Source: Nemertoderma westbladi (lineage: Eukaryota > Xenacoelomorpha > Nemertodermatida > Nemertodermatidae). From it: a stretch of 26,287 bases of DNA. The position numbers and the translations under genes were made by a program. The stretch is taken from assembly GCA_032718475.1 (NCBI GenBank), contig JAUCBJ010001171.1, positions 1 through 26,287 on the forward strand, given 5' to 3'. This document shows, piece after piece, positions 9,401 through 17,780 of the stretch (position 1 is its first letter; every line of letters starts with the position of its first letter). The notes under the pieces were generated by a model. The model was not told the DNA's origin and did no database searches. It saw nothing but the letters and a program-made list of their open reading frames with translations.

Positions 9401-10399
9401 ATCTATAAACCATTTACTACTATTATCATTTTTGTGAGATATTCCATTGCTCGATAAACACCAAAAGGTAAAATCATTCTCATCGTTTTCTAATCGAACT
9501 ACATTAGCACCTTGGTTTGATAAACCAGAACTTCCTCTACTGTTCGTACTCGTAACATTATTATCTGGGCGTGTGCAGTATCTAGCTATATGCCCATATG
9601 TACCACAATTGAAACACCTTGGCGATTGGCCGAAGCTGTTCCTAGCACTGTAACTATTATTATTATTATTAGAATTACCTGCATTTCTAGGCCAGCTGCT
9701 ACCTCTTCCTCTAGCAATACCACCGCGAAGTCCTCTGTTCCATGACGCACGACCTCTACCTTGATAATTACCTGAAGCAGCATTGGCAAATAAAGCATCA
9801 TTTTCGTTTGAATCAAATTTATGTGTTTCTTTCTTTTTTTGTTCTCCCATTAATAATTTTTGTCGCAGAAATTCTATAGATAGATCATTAGACATTTCTA
9901 ATGTGCTTACCAGCATTTCATACGATCTTGGTAAACTAAGCAGTAATTCCCATATTTGCTCTTTTTCCGGCACATTTGCTCCAATAGCATCCAGTTGAGC
10001 CGTCAATTCCTGATGCTTATTGATATGACTCATCATATCGTCGCCTTCTTGCATAACAGCGTCTCTATACTTTCTTTTATAATAAATTATATTTTGCATC
10101 GTTTGCATTTCGAACTGAGTCTTCAATCCATTCCACGCGTCTAATGCAGATGGTTTCCCCATCACTAGAGGTAATTGTGAATCGGCAAGATGCAAACTAA
10201 TTTCTGCGCGAGCTTTCTGATCTTTCTTCAACCATTTTTGAAACGCATCGCCTGCTGCTTGTGGAGCGGGTTCACTACCATTTACAACATCCCACAGATC
10301 CATTGAAATCAGTACCATTTGCATTTTATGCTTCCACATAAACCAGTTTTGTCCTGTAAATTTATCAGTACGTAAACCAACTTTATATTCACTGGACAT
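6440..10399 (-). CDS. Copia gag-pol polyprotein (C-terminus replaced by insertion)
   Basis: The frame starts at ATG 10397-10399 (MSSEYKVGL), with an in-frame TAA just upstream at 10409-10411. Motifs relative to that Met are: Gag CCHC knuckle CFNCGTYGHIARYC (262-275); aspartic protease IDSGAT (about 333-337); integrase HHCC (H473, H478, C507, C510) and DDE with D538, D601, E637, the last pair 36 residues apart as in copia; RT with FAPV, MDVETAFLNG (960) and YVDD (1045-1048); RNase H with YVDADWG, STTEAEY and FEDN (1288-1291). Up to codon 1291 it is uninterrupted by stops or frameshifts. The remaining ~29 codons (6526 down to 6440) come from the inserted element and replace the true tail, now at 4746-4952. 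Without that tail RNase H should be defective. The frame encodes particle formation, reverse transcription and integration of the element and has no host role. Confidence 0.95.
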   Translation of the reverse strand: MSSEYKVGLRTDKFTGQNWFMWKHKMQMVLISMDLWDVVNGSEPAPQAAGDAFQKWLKKDQKARAEISLHLADSQLPLVMGKPSALDAWNGLKTQFEMQTMQNIIYYKRKYRDAVMQEGDDMMSHINKHQELTAQLDAIGANVPEKEQIWELLLSLPRSYEMLVSTLEMSNDLSIEFLRQKLLMGEQKKKETHKFDSNENDALFANAASGNYQGRGRASWNRGLRGGIARGRGSSWPRNAGNSNNNNNSYSARNSFGQSPRCFNCGTYGHIARYCTRPDNNVTSTNSRGSSGLSNQGANVVRLENDENDFTFWCLSSNGISHKNDNSSKWFIDSGATQHMCCKRDNFHEYVELQNPSVIHLANNETVEALGIGMVKWNNLNNAFMIKRCQFENVLFVPSLCQNLLSVKKITNHDCQVVFSENMCNVFSEQSNKLLITAKIPENGNQYELEGHVNKEKHEVNFAQSESNIDLWHCRLGHVNEQTLRKMFNDELVHGIDLNTKDQLKFCEGCVLGKQSRNEFPKESSSKSDCVLQLVHSDVCGPMSEVSLGGNRYFVTFIDDKSRFCAVYFMKAKSEVIDKFLEYKHMAERQTGKLIKKLRFDNGTEYVNDAFKNYFKEKGILRQMTVCYSPQQNGIAERKNRTLVESGRAILQYAKLPISFWAEAVLTSAFINNRCSTKAVCSKVPYECFYGVKPSVAEFKVFGCDAWVHVPDEKRKKWDAKSVKHVFVGYDCERKGYRVYNKDTKKVSTSRDIKFNELSFDGRISHSTSDIINECDEVINVDNDVENIIKSEPIVAKGTTINDKVHDDESAESSIRKSTRIKRQPDRYGDWIEGENLENMVFSVSGETPKTVNEVLNSVNSEKWKLALETEYNSLIKNDTWKLVELPEGRNAVGCKWVFKEKTGCDGQIERYKARLVAQGYSQLPNIDYQETFAPVVRYTSVRTILSLANELDLEVHHMDVETAFLNGVLEEEIYMRQPEHFILKGDEHLVCKLEKSIYGLKQASRCWNKAMHDNLVDNGYMQSHADPCIYIKREGNNFLILALYVDDLLLCSNSMIMLKEEKLAISERFNTKDLGEVRYCLGIKIERDRDNRKLKLNQQAYLEDLLNKFGMQDCNTVSTPFDANSNLSLNEGESVNQKSYQAAIGGLTYAVCATRPDLAAALSNVNQFSSNPGEEHWKAVKRIFRYIKGTMDVGIEYVADQSNNRVQLVGYVDADWGRNYDRKSISGYLFFVNDSLISWACKKQTLVAQSTTEAEYIAASVATRELVWLRTLLGDLGIDQNGSTTLFEDNTFVGTSRSTRPSYYIQIKMQRLYHKIRF

Positions 10400-10548
10400 C
10401 CTCACAAGTTATATTACTCAACATAAATTTACTCTCAATTCTCAATAAAAGTTATACAGTACATTGTAATACACAGTACGACAAACACAGTTCACATCAT
10501 ATTACCCATACAACAGAGGTCGGTTAGTACATGTTGTAATTAAACGTC

Positions 10549-10562
10549 CTGGGCCCATAACC
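10549..10562 (-). other. Primer binding site, half-tRNA-iMet type
   Basis: In element orientation GGTTATGGGCCCAG matches the anticodon-arm region of eukaryotic initiator tRNA-Met. Drosophila copia uses the same internal site, priming from a cleaved half tRNA rather than from the tRNA 3' end. In copia this site touches the LTR, which here implies the LTR ends near 10563. Confidence 0.85.
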
Positions 10563-10804
10563 TATTAGAAAACAATTTATAACTGTGTCTCAAACAACCT
10601 TTTAATCAATACATAAAAACGCTTTTCAAACTCGAAATAATATATCGTACAGTAAGTTACATTAACAGCTGATAGTCCATTTGAGTTTAGAAGACAAACA
10701 AACGCCCATCACCAATATACATAGAGATATTACAAAACAGAACTATATTGTGCAATACAGTTTGGCAGAGTACTTGACGAACCAATAATAAAATATTTCC
10801 AACA
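10563..10804 (-). repeat. Copia 5' LTR (~242 bp inferred)
   Basis: It begins TGTTGG at 10804. The first 169 bp (10636-10804) are identical to the 3' LTR remnant. The remaining ~73 bp are assigned to the LTR because the primer binding site follows directly. The inferred end ...CTAATA lacks the usual CA. The length is similar to the 276-bp copia LTR. Confidence 0.7.
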
Positions 10805-12151
10805 GGGTTACAAGGTGCCCTGAATCGAGTGTCGCAGTACTGAGTGTGTAGGGGTCAGGGGGTTACAATGTGCCCTGAATCGAGTGTCGCAGTACTGAGT
10901 GTGTAGGGGTTACAATGTGCCCTGAATCGAGTGTCGCAGTACTGAGTGTGTAGGGGTTACAATGTGCCCTGAATCGAGTGTCGCAGTACTGAGTGTGTAG
11001 GGGTTACAATGTGCCCTGAATCGAGTGTCGCAGTACTGAGTGTGTAGGGGTTACAATGTGCCCTGAATCGAGTGTCGCAGTACTGAGTGTGTAGGGGTTA
11101 CAATGTGCCCTGAATCGAGTGTCGCAGTACTGAGTGTGTAGGGGTTACAATGTGCCCTGAATCGAGTGTCGCAGAACCGGGTGTGTAGGGGTTACAATGT
11201 GCCCTGAATCGAGTGTCGCAGAACCGGGTGTGTAGGGGTTACAAGGTGCCCTGAATCCAGTGTCGCAGAACCGGGTGTGTAGGGGTTACAAGGTGCCCTG
11301 AATCGAGTGTCGCAGAACCGGGTGTGTAGGGGTTACAATGTGCCCTGAATCGAGTGTCGCAGAACCGGGTGTGTAGGGGTTACAATGTGCCCTGAATCGA
11401 GTGTCGCAGAACCGGGTGTGTAGGGGTTACAAGGTGCCCTGAATCGAGTGTCGCAGAACCGGGTGTGTAGGGGTTACAATGTGCCCTGAATCGAGTGTCG
11501 CAGAACCGGGTGTGTAGGGGTTACAAGGTGCCCTGAATCGAGTGTCGCAGAACCGGGTGTGTAGGGGTTACAATGTGCACTGAATCGAGTGTTGCAGAAC
11601 CGGGTGTGTAGGGGTTACAATGTGCCCTGAATCGAGTGTCGCAGAATCGGGTGTGTAGGGGTTACAATGTGCCCTGAATCGAGTGTCGCAGTACTGAGTG
11701 TGTAGGGGTCAGGGGGTTACAAGGTGCCCTGAATCGAGTGTCGCAGTACTGAGTGTGTAGGGGTCAGGGGGTTACAAGGTGCCCTGAATCGAGTGTCGCA
11801 GTACTGAGTGTGTAGGGGTCAGGGGGTTACAAGGTGCCCTGAATCGAGTGTCGCAGTACTGAGTGTGTAGGGGTCAGGGGGTTACAAGGTGCCCTGAATC
11901 GAGTGTCGCAGTACTGAGTGTGTAGGGGTCAGGGGGTTACAAGGTGCCCTGAATCGAGTGTCGCAGTACTGAGTGTGTAGGGGTCAGGGGGTTACAAGGT
12001 GCCCTGAATCGAGTGTTGCAGAACCGGGTGTGTAGGGGTTACAATGTGCCCTGAATCGAGTGTCGCAGAACCGGGTGTGTAGTGGAGGGGTTACAATGTG
12101 CCCTGAATCGAGTGTCGCAGAACCGGGTGTGTAGGGGTTACAATGTGCCCT
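10805..12151. repeat. 47/55-bp minisatellite, array 2 (~27 units)
   Basis: Same units as array 1, but arranged in blocks. After one 55-bp TACTGAG unit come six TACTGAG units with the short linker, then eleven AACCGGG units (11145-11661), then six TACTGAG 55-bp units (11662-11991), then AACCGGG units, one of which carries an extra GTGGAG, and a final partial unit. The first block matches the last units of array 1, as expected if one array was split by the copia insertion. Block structure indicates recent unequal exchange or slippage. Confidence 0.95.
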
Positions 12152-12366
12152 GTCGGTGAAAACTTATAATTTTACCTGGCAATCTATGAAGAGTGATTTC
12201 TATCTATTCAAATACACATTAAATCTCAATTATTTTGCACCTGGTTTATAGAAAGCGGATAGAGTCTTATTCGTCTTTTTGACATTTAATTAAATCCATG
12301 AATGAGAGGAACGTTCATAAATGTTGTTTGCACAGTAGTGCGATAGCCTATGTACCGGTACTACTT
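12152..12366. other. Intronic spacer, nothing recognised
   Basis: AT-rich DNA between the minisatellite and the LINE 3' end, with no open frame or repeat I can identify. Confidence 0.5.
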
Positions 12367-13527
12367 ATAGATAGATAGATATATTTATTTATACATTATG
12401 TAAAAACAATAACAAATACACCAAACAATGTACCGGTATAAAGGTATTGTCCAACATAACATATAGGATTACCCCTAAAACTTTGCAGCTTATTTAGAAG
12501 GGGGTCCTTTATGTGTTACTTGGGTACAAATACAATATTACACTACGCTAACCTAAAACCAACCAAAACGTAATTACACTATGTACATGTACAACTTTAC
12601 CGAGAGCGTGACAATGCCCGACTCAACGATAAAGATGTAATGTACGGAACAATTTATTATAAAACGTAATTACAGTATAAATAGTAAATAATTAATAAAC
12701 TAATAACTTACTGTAGGACTATTGTACCTATTTTTACATTGCACACGGAGGTGAGATTTAACTGCAGATTTAAAAGAATGTTGATTATCTAGGTTTTTAA
12801 TTTCATTAGGCAGAGCGTTCCAATTTTTAATGCCGTTAAAAAAGAAAGTATCAGATTCGAAGGATTTACAATTCGGGAGGTAAAAGTTTGAAGCACTAGC
12901 TCTGGTACTGTAAGAGTGTGTATCGCGTACTCTGTTGAATTTTTGTTTTAGGTAATTGGGACATTTACCATTATACACTTTATGCACATGGTTAAGGCGT
13001 AGCTGCTTAACTCTACTATCTAAGTTAAGTAGTCCAGATTCAGAAAAGTCATCTGGAGTTGGTGGTGCCTAGGTTTGTATGTAGTCTTTAATAAATCGTA
13101 CTACTTTATTCTGAGCTACTTGTAATTTACATTTAAGCTGTTTGGTTAAGCCTTCATACCAAGAAGAGCACGCATAGTCCATGTGACACTGTATTAAAGA
13201 AGAGCAAAGTAACTTGCGGGAGTCGGTGTTTAAACTATTTTTATTTCTGTATAGAAACCTAAGCCTACTGTTAACTTTCGAGAAAATATTTTCCACTGTA
13301 CTTTCTCCTGATAAGCAGTTATCCAATGTGGCGCCTAAATATTTAACTTCCTTTTTATTTTCAATCTTATGTCCATTACTAGTGACTTCAAACTTAGTTA
13401 CCTTCTTTAACTTTCTTTTGGAACCAAACACAATACTTTCAGTCTTACCGTAGTGAATGGATAGCTTATTATCAACCAACCACTCATTACAGGATTCTAG
13501 AACTGCACTTAACTTTTGGGAAATATG
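12367..13527 (-). pseudogene. APE-type LINE, 3' half (RT C-terminal region and 3' UTR)
   Basis: The minus-strand translation starts in HISQKLSAVLESCNEWLVDN, the segment that follows the catalytic FADD box in CR1/jockey-group LINEs. It continues with KLSIHYGKTESIVFGSKRKL, VKYLGATLD, LIQCHMDYACSSWY and QNKVVRFI. After a short break (13069-12990) it continues with the C-terminal tail (12987-12700): MHKVYNGKCPNYL, HSYSTRAS and FNGIKNWNALPNEIK. The 3' end is marked by a TATC/ATCT microsatellite at about 12368-12390, a usual LINE 3' end. A frameshift or stop separates the two blocks. The catalytic RT motifs are not here, and the upstream half of the same LINE lies at 16340-17780. Confidence 0.85.
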
Positions 13528-16119
13528 GATGAAGACAATTGGGAAAGATTGCTTATGGTGGGACACGCCTGCCTTGCTGTACCAAAGCGTGGGGGTAGAA
13601 GGCACCAAAAGTCGTTAGCTAGTATAATAAACCAACGCATCGTTGCATATCGTGCAGGCTGCGTGAACCTTGAGCCCGAACCCCCACGTCAGTACCGAAC
13701 AAATGCTAGGAAGAGAGATGATTTAACTCGCTTGGCAACCTTGGTGGCAGAGAAAATTGATGAGGGTGACGTAAAGGGGGCGATAAGGCTTGCCTCCTCA
13801 ACAGATACCATGGCCCCTAACAACTCTGAGACTCTGGAGAAATTGAAGTCCAAACATCCACCTTGCCCTCCAGACAGACGACAACTACCACCGACGACTG
13901 AGAGCCTCGCCCCTCCAGCCACCCCTGACATCATCAGGAAATTAATTAACTCCTTCCCCAACGGAAGTGCTGGAGGTCCAGATGGAATACGACCACAAAT
14001 TTGGAAAGACCTCATTAGCCTATCCACTGGAGAATCTGGATCCCGTTTGCTCGGAGCGCTCTGCAAACTCGTTGACTGCATCATTGACGGCAAAACACCA
14101 GCCTCAGTCTGCCCGACCGAATTCGGAGCAAACTTGTTTGCCTTCGCGACGCCAGGGAAGATCAGACCTATAGCAGTAGGCAACTCGCTGCGGCGGCTCT
14201 GCTCTAAATATGCCGGACATCTAGCAAAGGAGAAGCGGTGCAACTCGTATGGAATTGTGCAGTTAGGTATCGGCACCAAGAATGGTGCTGAGGCTGTCGC
14301 ACACGCGACTAGGTCATTGACCACCGCCACTAATGATGACTACACGGTGCTGTTGAAGGTAGACTTTAGCAACGCATTTAATACTCTCCGGCGCGACTCG
14401 TTCCTTGAACATATTTATGATCACACACCAGTAATATACAACTATGCACTTTCAGCATATGGAACCAGCAGCCACCTCATCTACGCAGACACCGTACTAT
14501 CTTCTGAAGAGGGCCTTCACCAAGGCGACCCAGAGGGGCCATATATCTTTGGCGACACTGTCAACCCACTGGCCCAGTCAATGGAGTCAAACTTCAACAC
14601 ATGGTATCTGGATGATGGAAACAAAGCTGACCAGTACCCCGTTGTGCTCGCGGATCTGCAAAAGATAATGTCGGAAGGTGCTGCACTAGGTCTCAAAGTA
14701 AACCCCTCCAAGTGCGAGCTATATTTCCTGGGTAATGTTCCACCAATTGATCGCCAACGGATAGAGAAAGAATTTGACGCCATATGCCCAAGTATCAAGT
14801 TCCCACCAACAGAGGATCTAATCATGCTAGGCGCGCCCATTGGTACTAATGCAATCAAATCGTGCCTGAATAAGAAAGTCAGCAACCTCACAACACTAAG
14901 TAGTCGTCTCAACCTACTTGACAACCACCATGGCTTCTTCCTCCTGAAGAACTCCATCTCTATACCCCGGCTTATGTATTTCCTTCGGTCTGCCCCATGT
15001 TTTTCATTTCTGGAGCTACTTGATGACTATGATAAGACGCTGCGCAGCGCACTGGAATCCGTTTCCAACACCCGGATTAACGACTCAGCTTGGAAGCAAG
15101 CATGCCTGCCGGCCCGGATGGGAGGGCTCGGTATTAGTTCAGCCACATTGCTCGCACCACCTGCCTTCTTGGCATCCGCGGCTATGTGTGAGGAACTCTC
15201 TAGCCGACTCTTCACCGCTTCTCAGCGCAGCCCAGACCAAACATTGGAAATCGCAATGGATCTATGGAAATCCTCAGTCACACCGGAATCAGTGCCACCA
15301 ACTAGCACCAACCAGAAATCTTGGACAACACCAATCCACGAAGTCAACCTTGCTTCGCTTCACACCTCCGCCTCACCCCACGATATTGCCCGGCTCAACT
15401 CGGTGGAAGACCCAACCGCAGGTTGTTGGCTCGATGCTATTCCAAGTTCTGCTTTGGGCCTCAAGTTAACGGACGCTCAGTTCAGGATCTCCATCGCAAC
15501 CCGCCTCGGATGCCGGGTTACCGAGCCCCATGAGTGTACCAGGTGTGGCACTGCTGTTGAAGCTGACGGCCTACACGGACTCTCGTGCCAACGAAGCGCT
15601 GGCCGGTTGCCTCGCCACACAATGATCAATGAGATCGTAAAGCGGGCACTGGCTAGCTGTGACGTACCATCCATCCTAGAACCACCGGGTCTATGCCGAG
15701 GGGATGGCAAACGAGTAGACGGGATGTCCCTAGTCCCCTGGTCCAGGGGCAAAACGCTGACATGGGACACCACGGTTGTACACCCACTCGCCCAAAGCCA
15801 CCTGGCAACAAGCATACATACCGGCGGACGTGCTGCTGAAAACCAGGAAACCCTCAAGATCAGGAAATATCAGGAGCTTATTGACCAGGGTTTCCTGTTC
15901 ACGCCAGTCGCCTTTGAAACGTTTGGTCGCCCCGGTCCGGCAACGGAAGTTTTCCTGAAGGAGGTCGGTAGGAGGATACATTTATCGACACAGGATCCTC
16001 GCTCCCATCGTTTCCTGCTTCAGCGCATCGCGGTCGCAATACTCGTTGGGAACTCGGCCACAGTCCTCGGTACAGTTGAATCTCCGTCAGAGGGCCTATT
16101 CGATATCCTAGGCAGCTAG
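13525..16119 (+). CDS. R2-like reverse transcriptase with C-terminal restriction-like endonuclease
   Basis: An open frame of 864 codons from ATG 13525 to TAG 16117-16119, with a TAA just upstream at 13510-13512. RT motifs relative to that Met: SAGGPDGIRPQIW (about 148), GKIRPIAVGNSLRR (211), catalytic VDFSNAF (D280), GLHQGDPEGP (330-339) and YLDDG (361-365), then LGLKVNPSKCEL and MLGAPIG. Toward the C-terminus come LPARMGGLGI (~528), a finger C671-x2-C674-x9-H684-x3-C688, and a nuclease-like segment KRVDG (D732)...TWDTTVV (D748) followed by K/Y-rich IRKYQ. This resembles the PD-(D/E)xK endonuclease of R2-class elements, with VD in place of the usual PD. All RT catalytic residues are intact. 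The first codons may be antisense LINE sequence, so the native start was probably lost. It encodes nicking of a target and reverse transcription of its own RNA. Confidence 0.85.
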   Translation: MDEDNWERLLMVGHACLAVPKRGGRRHQKSLASIINQRIVAYRAGCVNLEPEPPRQYRTNARKRDDLTRLATLVAEKIDEGDVKGAIRLASSTDTMAPNNSETLEKLKSKHPPCPPDRRQLPPTTESLAPPATPDIIRKLINSFPNGSAGGPDGIRPQIWKDLISLSTGESGSRLLGALCKLVDCIIDGKTPASVCPTEFGANLFAFATPGKIRPIAVGNSLRRLCSKYAGHLAKEKRCNSYGIVQLGIGTKNGAEAVAHATRSLTTATNDDYTVLLKVDFSNAFNTLRRDSFLEHIYDHTPVIYNYALSAYGTSSHLIYADTVLSSEEGLHQGDPEGPYIFGDTVNPLAQSMESNFNTWYLDDGNKADQYPVVLADLQKIMSEGAALGLKVNPSKCELYFLGNVPPIDRQRIEKEFDAICPSIKFPPTEDLIMLGAPIGTNAIKSCLNKKVSNLTTLSSRLNLLDNHHGFFLLKNSISIPRLMYFLRSAPCFSFLELLDDYDKTLRSALESVSNTRINDSAWKQACLPARMGGLGISSATLLAPPAFLASAAMCEELSSRLFTASQRSPDQTLEIAMDLWKSSVTPESVPPTSTNQKSWTTPIHEVNLASLHTSASPHDIARLNSVEDPTAGCWLDAIPSSALGLKLTDAQFRISIATRLGCRVTEPHECTRCGTAVEADGLHGLSCQRSAGRLPRHTMINEIVKRALASCDVPSILEPPGLCRGDGKRVDGMSLVPWSRGKTLTWDTTVVHPLAQSHLATSIHTGGRAAENQETLKIRKYQELIDQGFLFTPVAFETFGRPGPATEVFLKEVGRRIHLSTQDPRSHRFLLQRIAVAILVGNSATVLGTVESPSEGLFDILGS

Positions 16120-16228
16120 ATAGCACCTCTTCCGGCACCTGGACTATATATATTTAATATACATTTTATTGTGATTTATGAACACTGAAAGTATTACTTT
16201 TATAATAGTATACGTATATAAACAAAAT

Positions 16229-16311
16229 ATTCTAGAATAAAGACAACAAAACATCAGAATTATAGAAAATATATATAGATATTTTAAAAAAAAAAAAATT
16301 CTAGAATAAAG
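16229..16311. repeat. 14-bp direct repeat flanking an A-tailed 55-bp segment
   Basis: ATTCTAGAATAAAG occurs at 16229-16242 and again at 16298-16311. Between them is a short AT-rich segment ending in 13 A. This looks like a target-site duplication around a tiny poly(A)-tailed retroinsertion. The 9-mer ATTCTAGAA also stands at 13494-13502, at the other edge of the R2-like element. Confidence 0.45.
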
Positions 16312-16339
16312 GTAAAAATTTATAGTGATAAATAAATTA

Positions 16340-17780
16340 TATTATAGCGATTCAACTCTCAAAAAAAAATTAGAGGCAACATTAGTAAAATAATTATTAA
16401 ATAAATTACTCACTAGAGTACGATCATGAATCAGCTCACCGTTATCTTGCAGAACAATATTCGATTTAGATTTAAGGTTTTTATAACCTAAAGATTTTAG
16501 GGTAAACCATAGACTTTTAGGATTATCTTTATTCTCACTTATTTTGTTGCACAAATATTCAGATTTAGCTTTTTTTATTTCCCGTTGGACAAGGTTTCTA
16601 TATTTGCAGTAATTATTATAATCAGCTAAAACACGGTATTTCCTAAATTTATACAAATACATTAGTTATCTCTTTCTCTGATATTACTAAGAATACCCGT
16701 GGTCATCCAGGGCTCAGTGCGTTGTTTAAGACTAATTTCTTTAATTGGTGCTACAGTATTAAGTGCCTTTAGAAATATATCTTTAAAAACAGTGTAGGCC
16801 TACGCAAGGTTAATGTCAGCGGCCTTAAAACAGGGTTCCCAGTCAGAATTAACTAACAAACTTAAAAAGCGTTCCTTGCTGTAATTTTTCATAGAGACCT
16901 AACTGTTATTGTTTTATGATCCCCAAAAAAAGATTTTTGTGTCTTTCTTGTGCAAAAAACTATAAAATGATCACTTAGACCTATAGGTAAAAGCCAAGAT
17001 TGAGAAATAATATCGGTATTATTACAAAGGATGTGATCTAGTAAAGTAGAAAGAAGTTTTACTGGTAATTCTGGTAGAATATCGAATAATTTGTTTTAAA
17101 CCAAACAAATTTAAAATACTTTGGTACCGGTACTGATTACAGATGGGATGCTTTGTGATGGTAACAAATATTAAAATCACCTAAGAAATATATTTCACAG
17201 TCTGACCTAAGATTACATAAAATTGTATTCTCAAAATTTTGCAAGAAATCTGATTGTTTAGGGGGCCGATATAAAGTACCGATTAAAATAGGTTTAGTTT
17301 TAAGGAAGTAAAAGTTCCACCAGTAAAACTTCGTCACAAGTCTCTAAATCTTCCCTACGATTAAAAGCTAAATCACATCGAATGTAAATGCAGACACCAC
17401 CACCGTGTCTGTCCCTATCCTTACGTAAAACTACGTAATTATCAATATAAATTTCTCCATCAGAAAAGCTATCATCGAGCCAAGTTTCAGAGATTGTTAA
17501 AACTGCTGGGTTGGATTTATTGATTAAAATACGAATTTCGGAAAGTTTGGGAAGCAGAGATCGTGCGTTTAAATGCAAAAAATGCAGACCTGTTTTCTTA
17601 AAAAAATTAAAAGTTTCACTCTCAGCATCACTTGGAGTTTGCAGAGGCGATGTGAGGAATGAATCGTCGGTTTCTGATTTTAAAATAGTATCATGAAAGG
17701 GAAGTTCGGTAAAAATACAGCTATTGCAGAGAAAACTTGGCTCAAGATTATAAATTGAATATATAAAAGATTATAAAATG
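16340..17780 (-). pseudogene. APE-type LINE, 5' half (endonuclease and RT N-terminal region)
   Basis: On the minus strand this starts with LEPSFLCNSCIF (~17745), continues to HFLHLNARSLLPKL and TISETWLDD and then RKDRDRHGGGVCIYI, the apurinic-endonuclease-like domain. After a frameshift near 17300-17337 it continues with PILIGTLYRPPKQ and IYFLGDFNICYHH. Further on, broken by stops and frameshifts, come STLLDHIL, LSDHFIVFCTRK and TEPWMT, then 16662-16342 with REIKKAKSEYLCNKISENK, SLWFTLKSLG and NLFNNYFTNVASNF. These are the usual consecutive segments of a CR1/jockey-group LINE ORF2 up to the start of the RT domain, where it stops. Several inactivating lesions show an old copy. The next expected ~220 residues (RT core through FADD) are absent from the window. 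Confidence 0.85.

Larger units (their letters stand above)
4529..10804 (-). mobile_element. Ty1/copia-type LTR retrotransposon, nested inside a minisatellite
   Basis: The element has, in its own (minus) orientation, a 5' LTR beginning TGTTGG, a primer binding site, one gag-pol frame in copia order (Gag knuckle, protease, integrase, reverse transcriptase, RNase H), a purine tract GAGGGGAAG and a 3' LTR portion. Integrase before RT is diagnostic of Ty1/copia rather than Ty3. Both flanks are the same minisatellite, so the element landed in that array. It is broken by a ~1.57-kb insertion (4955-6525), and its 3' LTR appears to lack about 70 bp. Without the insert the internal body would be about 4.7 kb, close to Drosophila copia. 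It is very probably non-autonomous now. Confidence 0.93.
13525..16311 (+). mobile_element. R2-like non-LTR retrotransposon, 5'-truncated
   Basis: A plus-strand element of clearly higher GC than its AT-rich surroundings, lying between two halves of a minus-strand LINE. It has one long frame with reverse transcriptase followed by a CCHC finger and a restriction-like endonuclease, the layout of site-selective R2/R4/CRE-type elements rather than APE-type LINEs. After the stop is an AT-rich 3' region ending in A13 (16286-16298). The N-terminal zinc-finger/Myb DNA-binding region of R2 proteins is absent, so the copy seems truncated near 13525-13535. The exact 3' border (16286-16340) is uncertain. 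Confidence 0.75.

Noticed and set aside
13689-14330. 213-codon minus-strand frame opposite the R2-like ORF
   Set aside because: Antisense shadow of a GC-richer coding region.
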